From: Ilex aquifolium
Taxonomy: Eukaryota > Streptophyta > Magnoliopsida > Aquifoliales > Aquifoliaceae
Assembly: GCA_951799425.1 (NCBI GenBank)
Contig: OX637396.1
Span: 40,539,901-40,603,900 of the forward strand
Direction of reading: 5' to 3'
Length of the DNA stretch: 64,000 nucleotides
The notes under the pieces are model-generated. The model worked only from the letters and a program-made list of their open reading frames with translations. It made no database searches and was not told the origin of the DNA. A program made the position numbers and the translations under genes. Positions 24,434-33,758 of this stretch are shown piece by piece; position 1 is the first letter of the stretch; the number at the start of each line of letters is the position of its first letter.

Positions 24434-25505
24434 TGATTCAGGTCTAATAGTTACATTTGTCAGAGGTAATATTGATCATTTTATTGTGAAAGTGTGATAT
24501 TTATGTTGATTTAATTGAAGATTAAGGCTATGAGAATGAAAGATGAGTTGTGTTGTTTTGTAGGCTAATAGTGCAAAAATTGGATTAAAGTTATGAGAAG
24601 AAAGGAAGCATAGCTCAGGACGGATCACACTGGAACACGCGTCCGGACGGATGAAGTGTACGCGTCCGGACGCGATTGGCAGAAAGTTGATAAACGGAGG
24701 AAGGACCATTCTGGAAGTTGCGTCCGGACGGTTGAGAGAGGCGCGTCCGGACGCGTGTCAAGCTTCTGCTGCCGAATTTAGAATCCTAGTGGGATGCAAT
24801 CTCTTTAGAATGTAATTTATAAATACGAACCTAGGACCTTGTAAAAGGGAGTTCTTTTTCATTAGTCTATTTCTGCATCTTTGTACCATGTCTGGCTAGA
24901 AGGCTAAGCTAGGGCTAGGGGAAAACCTCTCAACGGAGTACGGTATTCTTATTGACTCTTGTACTTAAGGATTTATGTTATTGTGTTAATTTAATCCCAA
25001 ATCTTTTAGCAAAGTGTTTATGCTGTATAAACTCTTGAGTTGTTGTGCCACGTATATCAATTGCTTGATTTTCCCTACGTGTAAATCACTGGTTATTCCA
25101 CGCTGGAAGGATTAACATTATTTCATAAAATAATATGATTGAATGATTATTCAGGTTCCTGGTAGTCTTTTGATTATAATCATTGGATTTATCACTTGAT
25201 TTGTTAATTGGTATAACTGATATTTAATTCCTCTTTCAAGTCAAGCTTTGAGTCTTTAACTATTATTGTATGAAGTTGAGAGGGAGTACCTGATGCTCTA
25301 GTATTTTATTTATTACTGTTTTAATTACCAAAATCATTTTTCTCCAATCAACAATTTTCCAAACAAATCTTTTTCCTTTCAAATTACTTTCATTGTTTGT
25401 GTGATTGTTTCTTGTTACAATTCCTCGTGGGATCGACCTCGGACTTCCGAGATTATATTACTTTGCTCAACCTGCGCTTGGGTTTACACTTTTAAAGTTG
25501 AAGCA
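24434..25505 (+). repeat. 3' LTR of the Athila element
   Basis: It has the same length as the 5' LTR and differs at about six positions, five of them transitions. It is followed by the AGCCA duplication, after which beta-glucosidase exon 7 resumes in frame (TATACTTACAGTGTTGGCGG). Confidence 0.95.
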
Positions 25506-26048
25506 AGCCATATACTTACAGTGTTGGCGGGAATGTAACTGGCATATTTCCACCCGGGTGGGGCGCTACTGAACCTGAGCATATTAAAGGTCCTCATTTC
25601 CCCCCCTCTCGAAGTTCTCCAAGGCATGATCATGAGCAAACTTGCAACGATGGCGATCCAGGCACTGAGCCATATTGGGTGACACACTACCAACTCCTTG
25701 CTCACGCAGCAGTTGTCGCATTATATAAGACCAAATTTCAGGTTCTTATTTAACCATCATACCTTAAACTTTTTCGATTAATCTTTATGACAATCCTAAA
25801 CTAAATATCATATAAGAAAATCTTAACCTCGATCATTTAATCTAGGGGGAGTGTAGGTAAAGTACAATTAGTTTTCTGAAAACCCCCATGCATGATTTAT
25901 CAAGATGTTAAACTTTTGCAGACAACTCAAGCAGGCAAGATTGGGATTACACTTGTGTCACAATGGTGGGAGCCTCTTGATAAAGACAATGATCAGGATG
26001 TTGCAGCTGCATTCCGAGCCCAAGATTTTATATTTGGATGGTGAGTAC

Positions 26049-26823
26049 TGCACGGGATAATTCCTGCAATCAATATCGAGTAGCGGCTGGGCTGATAGCG
26101 AACCCTGAAACAATCACAAGGTTAGGAAAAAGGGAGCCAGACGCAAGCCCGACTTATCCCCTCCGAAGCTTAAGTCAGTAAGAATGGGGGGAAAGCTCTC
26201 TTTCTATGAATTCTGGATTGATTTTGCGTACCTTTGCTCATTTTTCTGAGGGGTATTTATACATGGACTCGTAATGATTGTTCTGACACAACGGTCACCT
26301 CAGCAATCAACACTTTTCACCATTACCCATGTGTAATGAGTGATATCTACCTGGACTCCCGTGTTATTAATGCTCGGCGGAAGAAAATTAGTCCTCGGTG
26401 CTATGCCGAGAACATAAACCTACCTGAGTACTCGAGTGCCTATAAACGGTGCCTGACACCTACCATCGGCACTCTGCGTTTAGGGGGCACTCGGCCCTAT
26501 GTCTGAGCTCGGCGCCACAGTCATCAATGCAGGTACTCATGACTGTCAGTTTGAGTCCTCGAGGGTGCAGAGGTGCATTAAATGCTGTCTCAGTCACTCA
26601 TGTCTTCATAAATGCTGGGTCACATCGCATTAATTACTATGGTCAGAGGTTCACACTTGGCTCCATGAGACTGCGTTTCTTCCTCGGCTCGCCCTCTCGT
26701 TTTCGGCGCCAGGTTACCTCTCGGAGTCGGCTCATCCACTCGGCATCGGCTTCATGGCTTCATAACGGCTTCACTTGTACACGTGTCGCCTTGGGGCCTG
26801 TGGAGCCGTCTTGAGTCCCTCCA
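26049..26823 (-). repeat. 3' LTR (left copy) of the Tat element
   Basis: In element orientation this is the downstream LTR. A minus-strand TATA box (TATAAATA) lies at about 26,254-26,262. The short ORFs on the plus strand in both LTR copies are shared repeats and not genes. Confidence 0.95.
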
Positions 26824-26836
26824 ACTGCCCCCCAGC
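26824..26836 (-). other. Polypurine tract of the Tat element
   Basis: On the minus strand GCTGGGGGGCAGT ends next to the LTR. Purine-rich sequence in this position fixes the element's orientation. Confidence 0.75.
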
Positions 26837-26993
26837 CTCCACTCCCTTTGCAGCGTGCGACAGGTGGCGCAAGGGGAGCGGGGGCTAGCCTGTCACGTCG
26901 TTTTTTAAAGAAGAGCGGTTACTTGCACGTTTCGAGCCGCCTTTTTCAAATCTGCTAATGATGAGTCTCCTCGATTCCCGCTCTCCAATCTGC

Positions 26994-27004
26994 CTATAAA
27001 TAGG
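26994..27004 (+). promoter_or_regulatory. TATA box of the antisense gene
   Basis: CTATAAATAGG on the plus strand lies about 170 bp before the ATG at 27,171 and just inside the LTR. A CT-rich leader with repeated TTCTTCTTC follows. It would drive transcription towards the pol gene. Confidence 0.6.
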
Positions 27005-27170
27005 GGAAGTCTTGGCCATTTGAGAACTTTGCAATCTCGTCATTCTCTTAAGCGATTTAGCAGCCGAGTACTCCTTCGTCTTCCCCCGAGAACTCTTCTG
27101 CGAAGAAAATTCTGTAAGTATTCTCACCATATCTCTTCTTCTTCTTCCAAGCTCTTTACCACCTCCATCC

Positions 27171-29384
27171 ATGGCTAGGAGCCGTAGTAGCCAAGCTAGG
27201 AATCCCTCTTCATCCACAACCAAGCGATTGAAGAAAACCGTAGTAAATGAGGACAACATAGGGGCCTTCAGGGCCAAGTACCGAATACCAGAGAGAGTCC
27301 TGACCTTTCCTTTCCACCCCTCACAACACAGTAGGGAACGTGGGTGCGTTGAGATGATGCCCTTTTATACTAAGGCCATCATGGAAGGTGGCTTGACTTT
27401 CCCTCTACCCCCTCTGGTACTGAGGGTGCTGATGCAGCTTCGGCTGTTCCCTCTCCAGTGTGGGGTAAACTTTTTTAGGATAGTTATGGGGGTAATTGCC
27501 CTGAACGCTCGGCTGGGGGTTAACTTAGGAGTAGATGAAATCCTGTTCTGCTATGACCTCAGACTAGTCGGGGGGGGAAGGTACTACCTCAAAGCCCGGG
27601 ACACCTCTATGTACCTAGTCACACACATGCCAGACTCGGACAAGGGGTATTTTGATGATTTGATCATGCTCGGCGGAAGCTGGGAGAGGGGCACTGGACC
27701 CGAGTATGACGGATTGTTCTGCCCCAAAGTGCCGAGGGATGAAGGTGTGTTGTATAGTTTAAATGCCTACTCGGCTAATAGGTAGCTTTTCTTCTAACCT
27801 CATTTCTCATTTGTACAGAAGGATATCGGCGTGACGCAGCTCAACCCCACAGATCTCAAGTTAGATTCGACGATCTGTTGAAGATGTGGTCCTCTGACCC
27901 GACAAACGAATACTCCCGAGCAGCGCACGTGCTCCTTGGTTACCACCCGTCTTATAGCCGATTCTCCCAAATCCCCCTTCCTTTCGATCCCAAACGGTGG
28001 GAGAACCTCTCTTCCTCCGAAGACGACGCCGAGAGAACCCCTTCTCCTCAAGCTCCTTCTTACCCCGCTGAAGACATGTTCAACGTCCCTGCGATCTCAG
28101 CTGCCGCCATGGAAGCCGTTGCTTCCCGGGTCAGAGCCAGGGCTTCGGGACAAGAGGTCCCCCCGAGCACAGGACCCACTCCAGCTTCTACCACTCAATA
28201 GGATGTGCTCCCTCCTCCGCCACGAACTCGGCAGGTAGTGGAACCAGTCATTCCGCCGAGTGACCCAACTCCATCCCACCAAGTCCCTCCTACTGGCGGT
28301 CGGCAATCAGGCCGAAGGGGTCGGGACCCCGAGGTTCACGGAGAGCATCCACAAGTCGAAGAGCGTCGGCAAAAGCGCCGCCATGACACCCCGGGCGCAA
28401 CCACTTCAGCTCCTGCACCAAGTTCCCCCGCCGCCTGGGTTGCCCGAGCCGAGAGGAGAGGGGGCCAACTTGTCCTGGAGTCAGACTCCATTCTAAAGGA
28501 CAGGGAGGTGGCCTTTGCCGTGGCTTCAACCCTCCAATTCAACGCAGACATGAGCGTTCACACCGCCCAGTCTGACAATGCGCTCCTCTTGAGCGCCATC
28601 CAGAACAACTTAGTGGTAAGTGCTCTGTTGATTTTTCCTTCCTGTACTCGGCTGTTGTTTAACTAGCACTCTTACCAATTTACAGATCAACCAACAACTG
28701 GGGGTCATCACTGATCGTTTCTGGGAGTATAAACAGGCGGCGAAGGGCGCCCAGAAGGCGATCGATGCCAAAGACGCGCATATCAAAGGCGTCGAGGCTG
28801 TCCTCGCCGATCAGAAGAAACATATCACCAACTTAATGGTCGAACGCAACTAGCTGGACGCCGAATTGCAGAAGCTGAGGGCGAGCGAGGCGGCGGCAAT
28901 GAAGAAGGTGGAGGAGTATGAGCTGAAGATCTCGGCAGCCGAGAACAAAGCTCTGGATTCCGAGGGCCTGGTCAAGGAGTTAACCGCCGAGGTGGACTCT
29001 TTGACGACAGAGAAGACAGGGGAGCCACAAAGGCTCCAAAAGGAGTGTGAGAGGGTCTTCCTGGAGACTCAAGAGCAGATGGTCCCTGCCTTCGAAGAGG
29101 CCAAGGTCATTGCCTATCGGCAGGGATGGGTGGAAGCTCTGCATGCCGCCGGGGTGGATCCGGCGAGTGAGCTTTTCCAAAGGCATAGCTCTCTTGCCGG
29201 GTCCGAAGCCGGGGATCTTGCAGTGGAGCAGCCAGACGCCGATGCAGTTGAAGCAGCCGAGGGGGCCACGACAGCTATTACTGTAAGTGATGGTTCCGAT
29301 GGCCTCTCTCCCCTTATCGGCGAACAGGAGTCCGAGCTCCCCTCTTCTCCCGTTGACGACCTAACTGTCCATGATCCGAGATGA
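27171..29384 (+). pseudogene. Antisense gene of the Tat element (gypsy-type transposon protein)
   Basis: Three exons are inferred: 27171-27744, 27819-28615 and 28686-29384, with GT-AG introns and matching phases. Exon 1 begins MARSRSSQARNPSSSTTKRL (basic) and then carries the domain annotated as putative gypsy-type transposon (FPFHPSQHSR, GGLTFPLPPLVLRVLMQLRL, FFRIVMGVIALNARL). Exon 2 is proline- and serine-rich. Exon 3 is a probable coiled coil (heptads from 28,690 to 29,150) with an acidic tail. Two in-frame TAG codons, 28199-28201 and 28851-28853, break this copy; both could come from CAG. The gene lies opposite to gag-pol with its own TATA box. Such antisense ORFs are known from Tat elements, and their role is not established. 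Confidence 0.75.
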
Positions 29385-29586
29385 ACCTGGCGGCGGCCTT
29401 TTCTGTTCTTTCTATATGTGTAAGCCATTGGGGACGCAAAGCCCCGTTTTTGGACTGTAATGAACTCTTCGATAAATTAAAGAACCCTTTCCATCATTTT
29501 GTTTTGTGTTTGAGCTGTGAATGCACTCCACCTCTACATTGGCATTTCTTCTTCATGTGTGTTTCCTCATTTTGTGTTTGAGCTGT

Positions 29587-30432
29587 TAACGACCGAGAGC
29601 TGGTCTCGTGTTGTATTCGAGAGCGTTGCCCCCTGGATGAGGTCTTACACCCCTCGGGGCCATGCCCCTAACGACCGAGAGCTGGTCTCGTGTTGTTTTC
29701 GAGAGCGTTGCCTCCTGGATGAGGTCTTACACCCCTCGGGGCCATGCCCCTAACGACCGAGAGCTGGTCTCGTGTTGTTTTTGAGAGCGTTGCCTCCTGG
29801 ATGAGGTCTTACACCCCTCGGGGCCATGCCCCTAACGACCGAGAGCTGGTCTCGTGTTGTTTTTGAGAGCGTTGCCTCTTGGATGAGGTCTTACACCCCT
29901 CGGGGCCATGCCCCTAACGACCGAGAGCTGGTCTCGTGTTGTTTTTGAGAGCGTTGCCTCTTAGATGAGGTCTTACACCCCTCGGGGCCATGCCCCTAAC
30001 GACCGAGAGCTGGTCTCGTGTTGTTTTTGAGAGCGTTGCCTCTTGGAGGAGGTCTTACACCCCTCGGGGCCATGCCCCTAACGACCGAGAGCTGGTCTCG
30101 TGTTGTTTTTGAGAGCGTTGCCTCTTGGACGAGGTCTTACACCCCTCGGGGCCATGCCCCTAACGACCGAGAGCTGGTCTCGTGTTGTTTTTGAGAGCGT
30201 TGCCTCTTGGATGAGGTCTTACACCCCTCGGGGCCATGCCCCTAACGACCGAGAGCTGGTCTCGTGTTGTTTTTGAGAGCGTTGCCTCTTGGATGAGGTC
30301 TTACACCCCTCGGGGCCATGCCCCTAACGACCGAGAGCTGGTCTCGTGTTGTTTTTGAGAGCGTTGCCTCTTGGATGAGGTCTTACACCCCTCGGGGCCA
30401 TGCCCCTAACGACCGAGAGCCGGTCTCGTGTT
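29587..30432. repeat. 82-bp tandem array, ten full copies
   Basis: Units start TAACGACCGAGAGCTGGTCT and recur every 82 bp from 29,587 through 30,325, with a partial copy at 30,407-30,432. Units differ by only a few substitutions. Each contains the near-palindromic CGAGAGCTGGTCTCG and CCCCTCGGGGCCATGCCCC. The array fills the gap between the antisense gene and the integrase end. Confidence 0.97.
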
Positions 30433-30464
30433 CACAATAAAATCATAGGAATATCCTCCTGGTA

Positions 30465-33400
30465 TTAACAAAAATATCTTTTCAGATTTGATACGTTCCA
30501 GGGTCGGATTACATCATTGCCGTTCATGTTCTGTAACCGGTACGCCCCGGTGCCCCCTACTGCAATCACTTTGTAAGGGCCTTCCCAGTTAGGTCCGAGT
30601 TTCCCTTCCTTGGGTTCCCGAGCAGCGCCCATTACCTTTCTAAGCACCAAGTCCCCCACCCTGAAATCCCTTGTTCGGATTTTCTTGTGATGCTGTCTTG
30701 ATAGTTCCTCTTGGTACTTGGCTAACTTGATGGACGCTAATTCTCTCCTCTCCTCGGCTAAGTCAAGATCTCTGGCAAGCATCTGCTCGTTATTCCCTAA
30801 ATCGAACGCTTGACTTCTGATGGTCGGAAGGCCGACTTCCAGCGGGATGACAGCCTCCATTCCGTATGTTAAGGCGAACGGCGTTTCTCCCGTTGATGTC
30901 CTCGGGGTAGTCCTGTACGCCCATAATACGTTCAGCAGCTCATCGGTCCATTTCCCCTTTGCTTTTTCCAGCCTCTTCTTGATTCCTGCCAACACTGTCT
31001 TGTTAGAAACTTCCGCTTGTCCATTGCTCTGGGGGTAGGCCGGCGTGGAATAATGGTTGCGTATTCCGAACCCTAAGCAAAACTCCCTGAAGGGACTACT
31101 GTTGAACTGGGTGCCATTGTCTGAGACGATCGCCCTGGGAATTCCAAACCGGGTTATTATGTTCTGCCACACGAATTTCTTTGTCTCAGCGTCCCGAATG
31201 CGGCTCAAGGGTTCGACTTCAATCCATTTGGTGAAGTAATCAGTAGCCACCAATAAGAATTTTTTGCCTAGAGGGGCCCTTGGGAGCGGACCCACGATAT
31301 CAATCCCCCATTGAGAGAACGGCCAGGGACTAGTTAGTAAATTCAGATCCCCAGCTGGTTGTCGGATAATAGGAGCGAACTTTTGACACTTGTCACATTT
31401 CCGAACGTAACTCTTTGCGTCTTTCTGCATATAAGGCCACCAATACCCCTGCATCATCGCTCGATGTGCCAGGGATCTGCCTCCTGTGTGGCTGCCGCAT
31501 ACTCCATCGTGAATTTCGTAGAGCAGGGGTTCCACTTTGTCCTCGGGGACACAAAGTAGGTGGGGTCCGGAGAAAGACCTCCTATACAACTGCTGATCGG
31601 CGGATATCCAGAACCTCGGGGCCTTGAGCCTGATCTTCCTGGCTTCTTTGGCATCCTCGGGAAGTATGCCCTCCGTTAGGTATGCAACAATGGGTTTCAT
31701 CCAACCCGGTGCCGATTGCGTTTGCACCGGCAGTACTTGCTGGGAACATGTTTCTCGTATACTTGGTTTCTCTCGGTTCTCAATGATGATACGCCGGGTT
31801 ACTTCCGAAGCCAACGCCGAGGCAAGGGATGCCAAGGCGTCGGCATGGGTGTTTTGGTCCCTTGAAATCTGAGAGATTTCGATTTTATCAAATTTCTGTA
31901 TCTTGGCTTTCACCTTCTGATAGTAAGCCTTCATCCTGGTGTCTCGGACTTCAAAGTCGCCATTTATCTGATTCACTACTAGTTGGGAGTCGCAAAAGGC
32001 ATGCAGGTGTCGGACCCCAACCGAGTAAGCTATATCAAGTCCCGCCAGCAGTGCCTCGTACTCGACTTCGTTGTTAGATGCTTTAAACCCCAATCTAATA
32101 GCTCGCTCAATCGTAAATCCTTCTGAACTGGCCAGTACTACCCTTACTCCTGCCCCCCTTGCGTTTGAGGACCCGTCGACGTGAAGATTCCAGTCAACAC
32201 CGAGGGCGGCGACTTCCGGCGGGGGCTCGGGTGCAGTGAGCTCGGCAATGAAATCAGCAAGGACCTGCCCCTTAATCGAAGTACGAGGCTTGTAGTTTAT
32301 CTCGAATTCCCCAAGCTCCACAGCCCATTTAGCAACCCTTCCTGACATATCGGCTCTCTGAAGAATCGGCCTGAGAGGACGGTCAGTCAACACCTCAATG
32401 GTGTGTGCCTGAAAATAATGCCTAAGTTTCCTCGCCGAGACGACCAGAGCAAGGACCAATTTTTCCATCGGCAAATACCTGGTCTCGGCGTCAAGCAGGG
32501 TTTTGCTCACGAAATAGACAGGCCTTTGTGCCCCCTCGTACTCCCGTACCAGGGCACCACTGACAGCTTCCTCCGACACAGACAAGTAGAGATACAGAGC
32601 TTCTCCTGACCCTGGTACAGACAGCGTCGAAGGGCGTTTCAGATATTCTTTAATTCCTTCAAGTGCTCGGCCGCACTCCTCGTCCCACATCCCTTTTACC
32701 GCCCCTTTGAGTTTGGCAAAGAACGCTTTGCATCTATCAGAGGATTTGGAAATGAACCGGTTCAGCGCCGCTAGCATCCCGGTTAACTTCTGGATGTCTT
32801 TGATAGTCCTAGGTGCCTGAATGTTCTGGACCGCCTGAATCTGCTCGGGATTAGCCTCAATCCCTCTGTGGGTCACCAGATATCCCAAAAATTTTCCCGA
32901 ACTCACGCCGAAGGCGCATTTGGAGGCATTCAGCTTTAAGCGGTAGCGTCTGAGAATGGCGAATGTAGTGCCGAGATCGGCAAGGTGATCGGCGGTCTCC
33001 TTGCTTTTGACTAGCATATCATCGATGTACACCTCCATGGTGACGCCGAGAAGATGTTTGAACATTTTGTTCATCAGCCGTTGGTAGGTGGCACCGGCGT
33101 TCTTCAACCCGAAAGGCATTACGGTGTAACAATAGATTCCTCGGGGCGTGATGAACGCTGTTTTCTCTTGATCCGACTCCTCCAAAGGGATTTGATGATA
33201 TCCAGCCCGAGTATCCATGAAGGAAATGCGCTTGTGACCCGCGGTCGCATCCACCAACTGATCAACTTTAGGGAGCGGGTATCCGTCCTTGGGGCACGCC
33301 TTATTCAAGTCGGTGAAGTCTACGCAGACCCGCCACTTGCCTTCCTTCTTTTTGGCGCACACCGTGTTAGACAACCACTCGGGGAATTGGACCTCCCGAA

Positions 33401-33755
33401 TGGTGCCCGCCTCCAACAACTTATCTACTTCTTCATCCACGGCCTTTGCGTGATGCGGGGCCGTCCTTCGCGCTCTTTGCTTCACCGGTTTGAAATTCGG
33501 ATTAGCATGGAGCCGATGGATCGCAACCTCGGGACGTATCCCCGTCATCTCGGCATGTGTCCAGGCGAAAACGTCGGCATTTCCATGCAGGAAAGAAGTC
33601 ATTTCCCTCCTCTCGGTGCCATCTAGTGAGGATCCTATCAAAAAGTACCTGTCCTCATCATCGGGCCTCAACAGGACCTTGATCAACGGCTCGGTGGAGC
33701 GGTCGGCTGGTTCCACCGCACGCTCATCTATCCCCAGCCGACCGTACTGTGATTG
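30465..33755 (-). CDS. pol: Tat pol: RT, dual RNase H, integrase
   Basis: The frame is open from just after the UAG at 33,756-33,758; the first Met is at 33,716. RT runs about residues 90-300 from that Met (WRVCVDFTDLNKACPKDGYP, YIDDMLVKS near 229). A first RNase H follows (about 370-490), then an archaeal-type second RNase H near 511-640 with HVDGSSN, NEVEYEALLAGL, FCDSQL and HADALA. Integrase has the HHCC zinc domain (IHDGVCGSHTGG ... CDKCQK) and the DDE residues in WGIDIVGPL, VSDNGTQF and NGQAEVSNKT. It ends RPWNVSNLKRYFC. There is no internal stop or frameshift. Lacking its own good start, it is probably made by read-through from gag-protease. Confidence 0.93.
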   Translation of the reverse strand, partial: QSQYGRLGIDERAVEPADRSTEPLIKVLLRPDDEDRYFLIGSSLDGTERREMTSFLHGNADVFAWTHAEMTGIRPEVAIHRLHANPNFKPVKQRARRTAPHHAKAVDEEVDKLLEAGTIREVQFPEWLSNTVCAKKKEGKWRVCVDFTDLNKACPKDGYPLPKVDQLVDATAGHKRISFMDTRAGYHQIPLEESDQEKTAFITPRGIYCYTVMPFGLKNAGATYQRLMNKMFKHLLGVTMEVYIDDMLVKSKETADHLADLGTTFAILRRYRLKLNASKCAFGVSSGKFLGYLVTHRGIEANPEQIQAVQNIQAPRTIKDIQKLTGMLAALNRFISKSSDRCKAFFAKLKGAVKGMWDEECGRALEGIKEYLKRPSTLSVPGSGEALYLYLSVSEEAVSGALVREYEGAQRPVYFVSKTLLDAETRYLPMEKLVLALVVSARKLRHYFQAHTIEVLTDRPLRPILQRADMSGRVAKWAVELGEFEINYKPRTSIKGQVLADFIAELTAPEPPPEVAALGVDWNLHVDGSSNARGAGVRVVLASSEGFTIERAIRLGFKASNNEVEYEALLAGLDIAYSVGVRHLHAFCDSQLVVNQINGDFEVRDTRMKAYYQKVKAKIQKFDKIEISQISRDQNTHADALASLASALASEVTRRIIIENREKPSIRETCSQQVLPVQTQSAPGWMKPIVAYLTEGILPEDAKEARKIRLKAPRFWISADQQLYRRSFSGPHLLCVPEDKVEPLLYEIHDGVCGSHTGGRSLAHRAMMQGYWWPYMQKDAKSYVRKCDKCQKFAPIIRQPAGDLNLLTSPWPFSQWGIDIVGPLPRAPLGKKFLLVATDYFTKWIEVEPLSRIRDAETKKFVWQNIITRFGIPRAIVSDNGTQFNSSPFREFCLGFGIRNHYSTPAYPQSNGQAEVSNKTVLAGIKKRLEKAKGKWTDELLNVLWAYRTTPRTSTGETPFALTYGMEAVIPLEVGLPTIRSQAFDLGNNEQMLARDLDLAEERRELASIKLAKYQEELSRQHHKKIRTRDFRVGDLVLRKVMGAAREPKEGKLGPNWEGPYKVIAVGGTGAYRLQNMNGNDVIRPWNVSNLKRYFC

Positions 33756-33758
33756 CTA
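33750..33758 (-). promoter_or_regulatory. Leaky-stop motif UAG-CAA-UCA between gag-protease and pol
   Basis: Gag-protease and pol are in one frame, separated only by TAG followed by CAATCA. The tobamovirus-type read-through consensus in plants is UAG-CAR-YYA, which this fits exactly. Read-through would give a small share of gag-pol fusion. A chance CAG-to-TAG mutation is the alternative. Confidence 0.55.

Larger units (their letters stand above)
13995..25505 (+). mobile_element. Athila-type Ty3/gypsy LTR retrotransposon (11.5 kb)
   Basis: Two 1072-bp LTRs (TGATTCAGG...GTTGAAGCA) bound the element, and the 5-bp duplication AGCCA (13990-13994 and 25506-25510) is perfect. It inserted within exon 7 of the beta-glucosidase gene, in the codons next to TLNEP. 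In order it holds a tRNA-Asp-type primer binding site, gag, protease, RT, RNase H and integrase (split by frameshifts), a PPT-like tract and LTR-like segment, a third ORF, a long AT-rich spacer and the PPT. I count six LTR mismatches, about 0.6 percent. At an assumed 1.3e-8 substitutions per site per year that is roughly 0.2 million years. Two frameshifts suggest this copy cannot make its own pol. Confidence 0.95.

Noticed and set aside
26234..26814. ORFs repeated at 36,219-36,799
   Set aside because: They lie wholly inside the two LTRs of the Tat element and run against its transcription.
29587..30432. CRISPR-like array
   Set aside because: Units are contiguous 82-bp repeats without unique spacers, in a plant retrotransposon.
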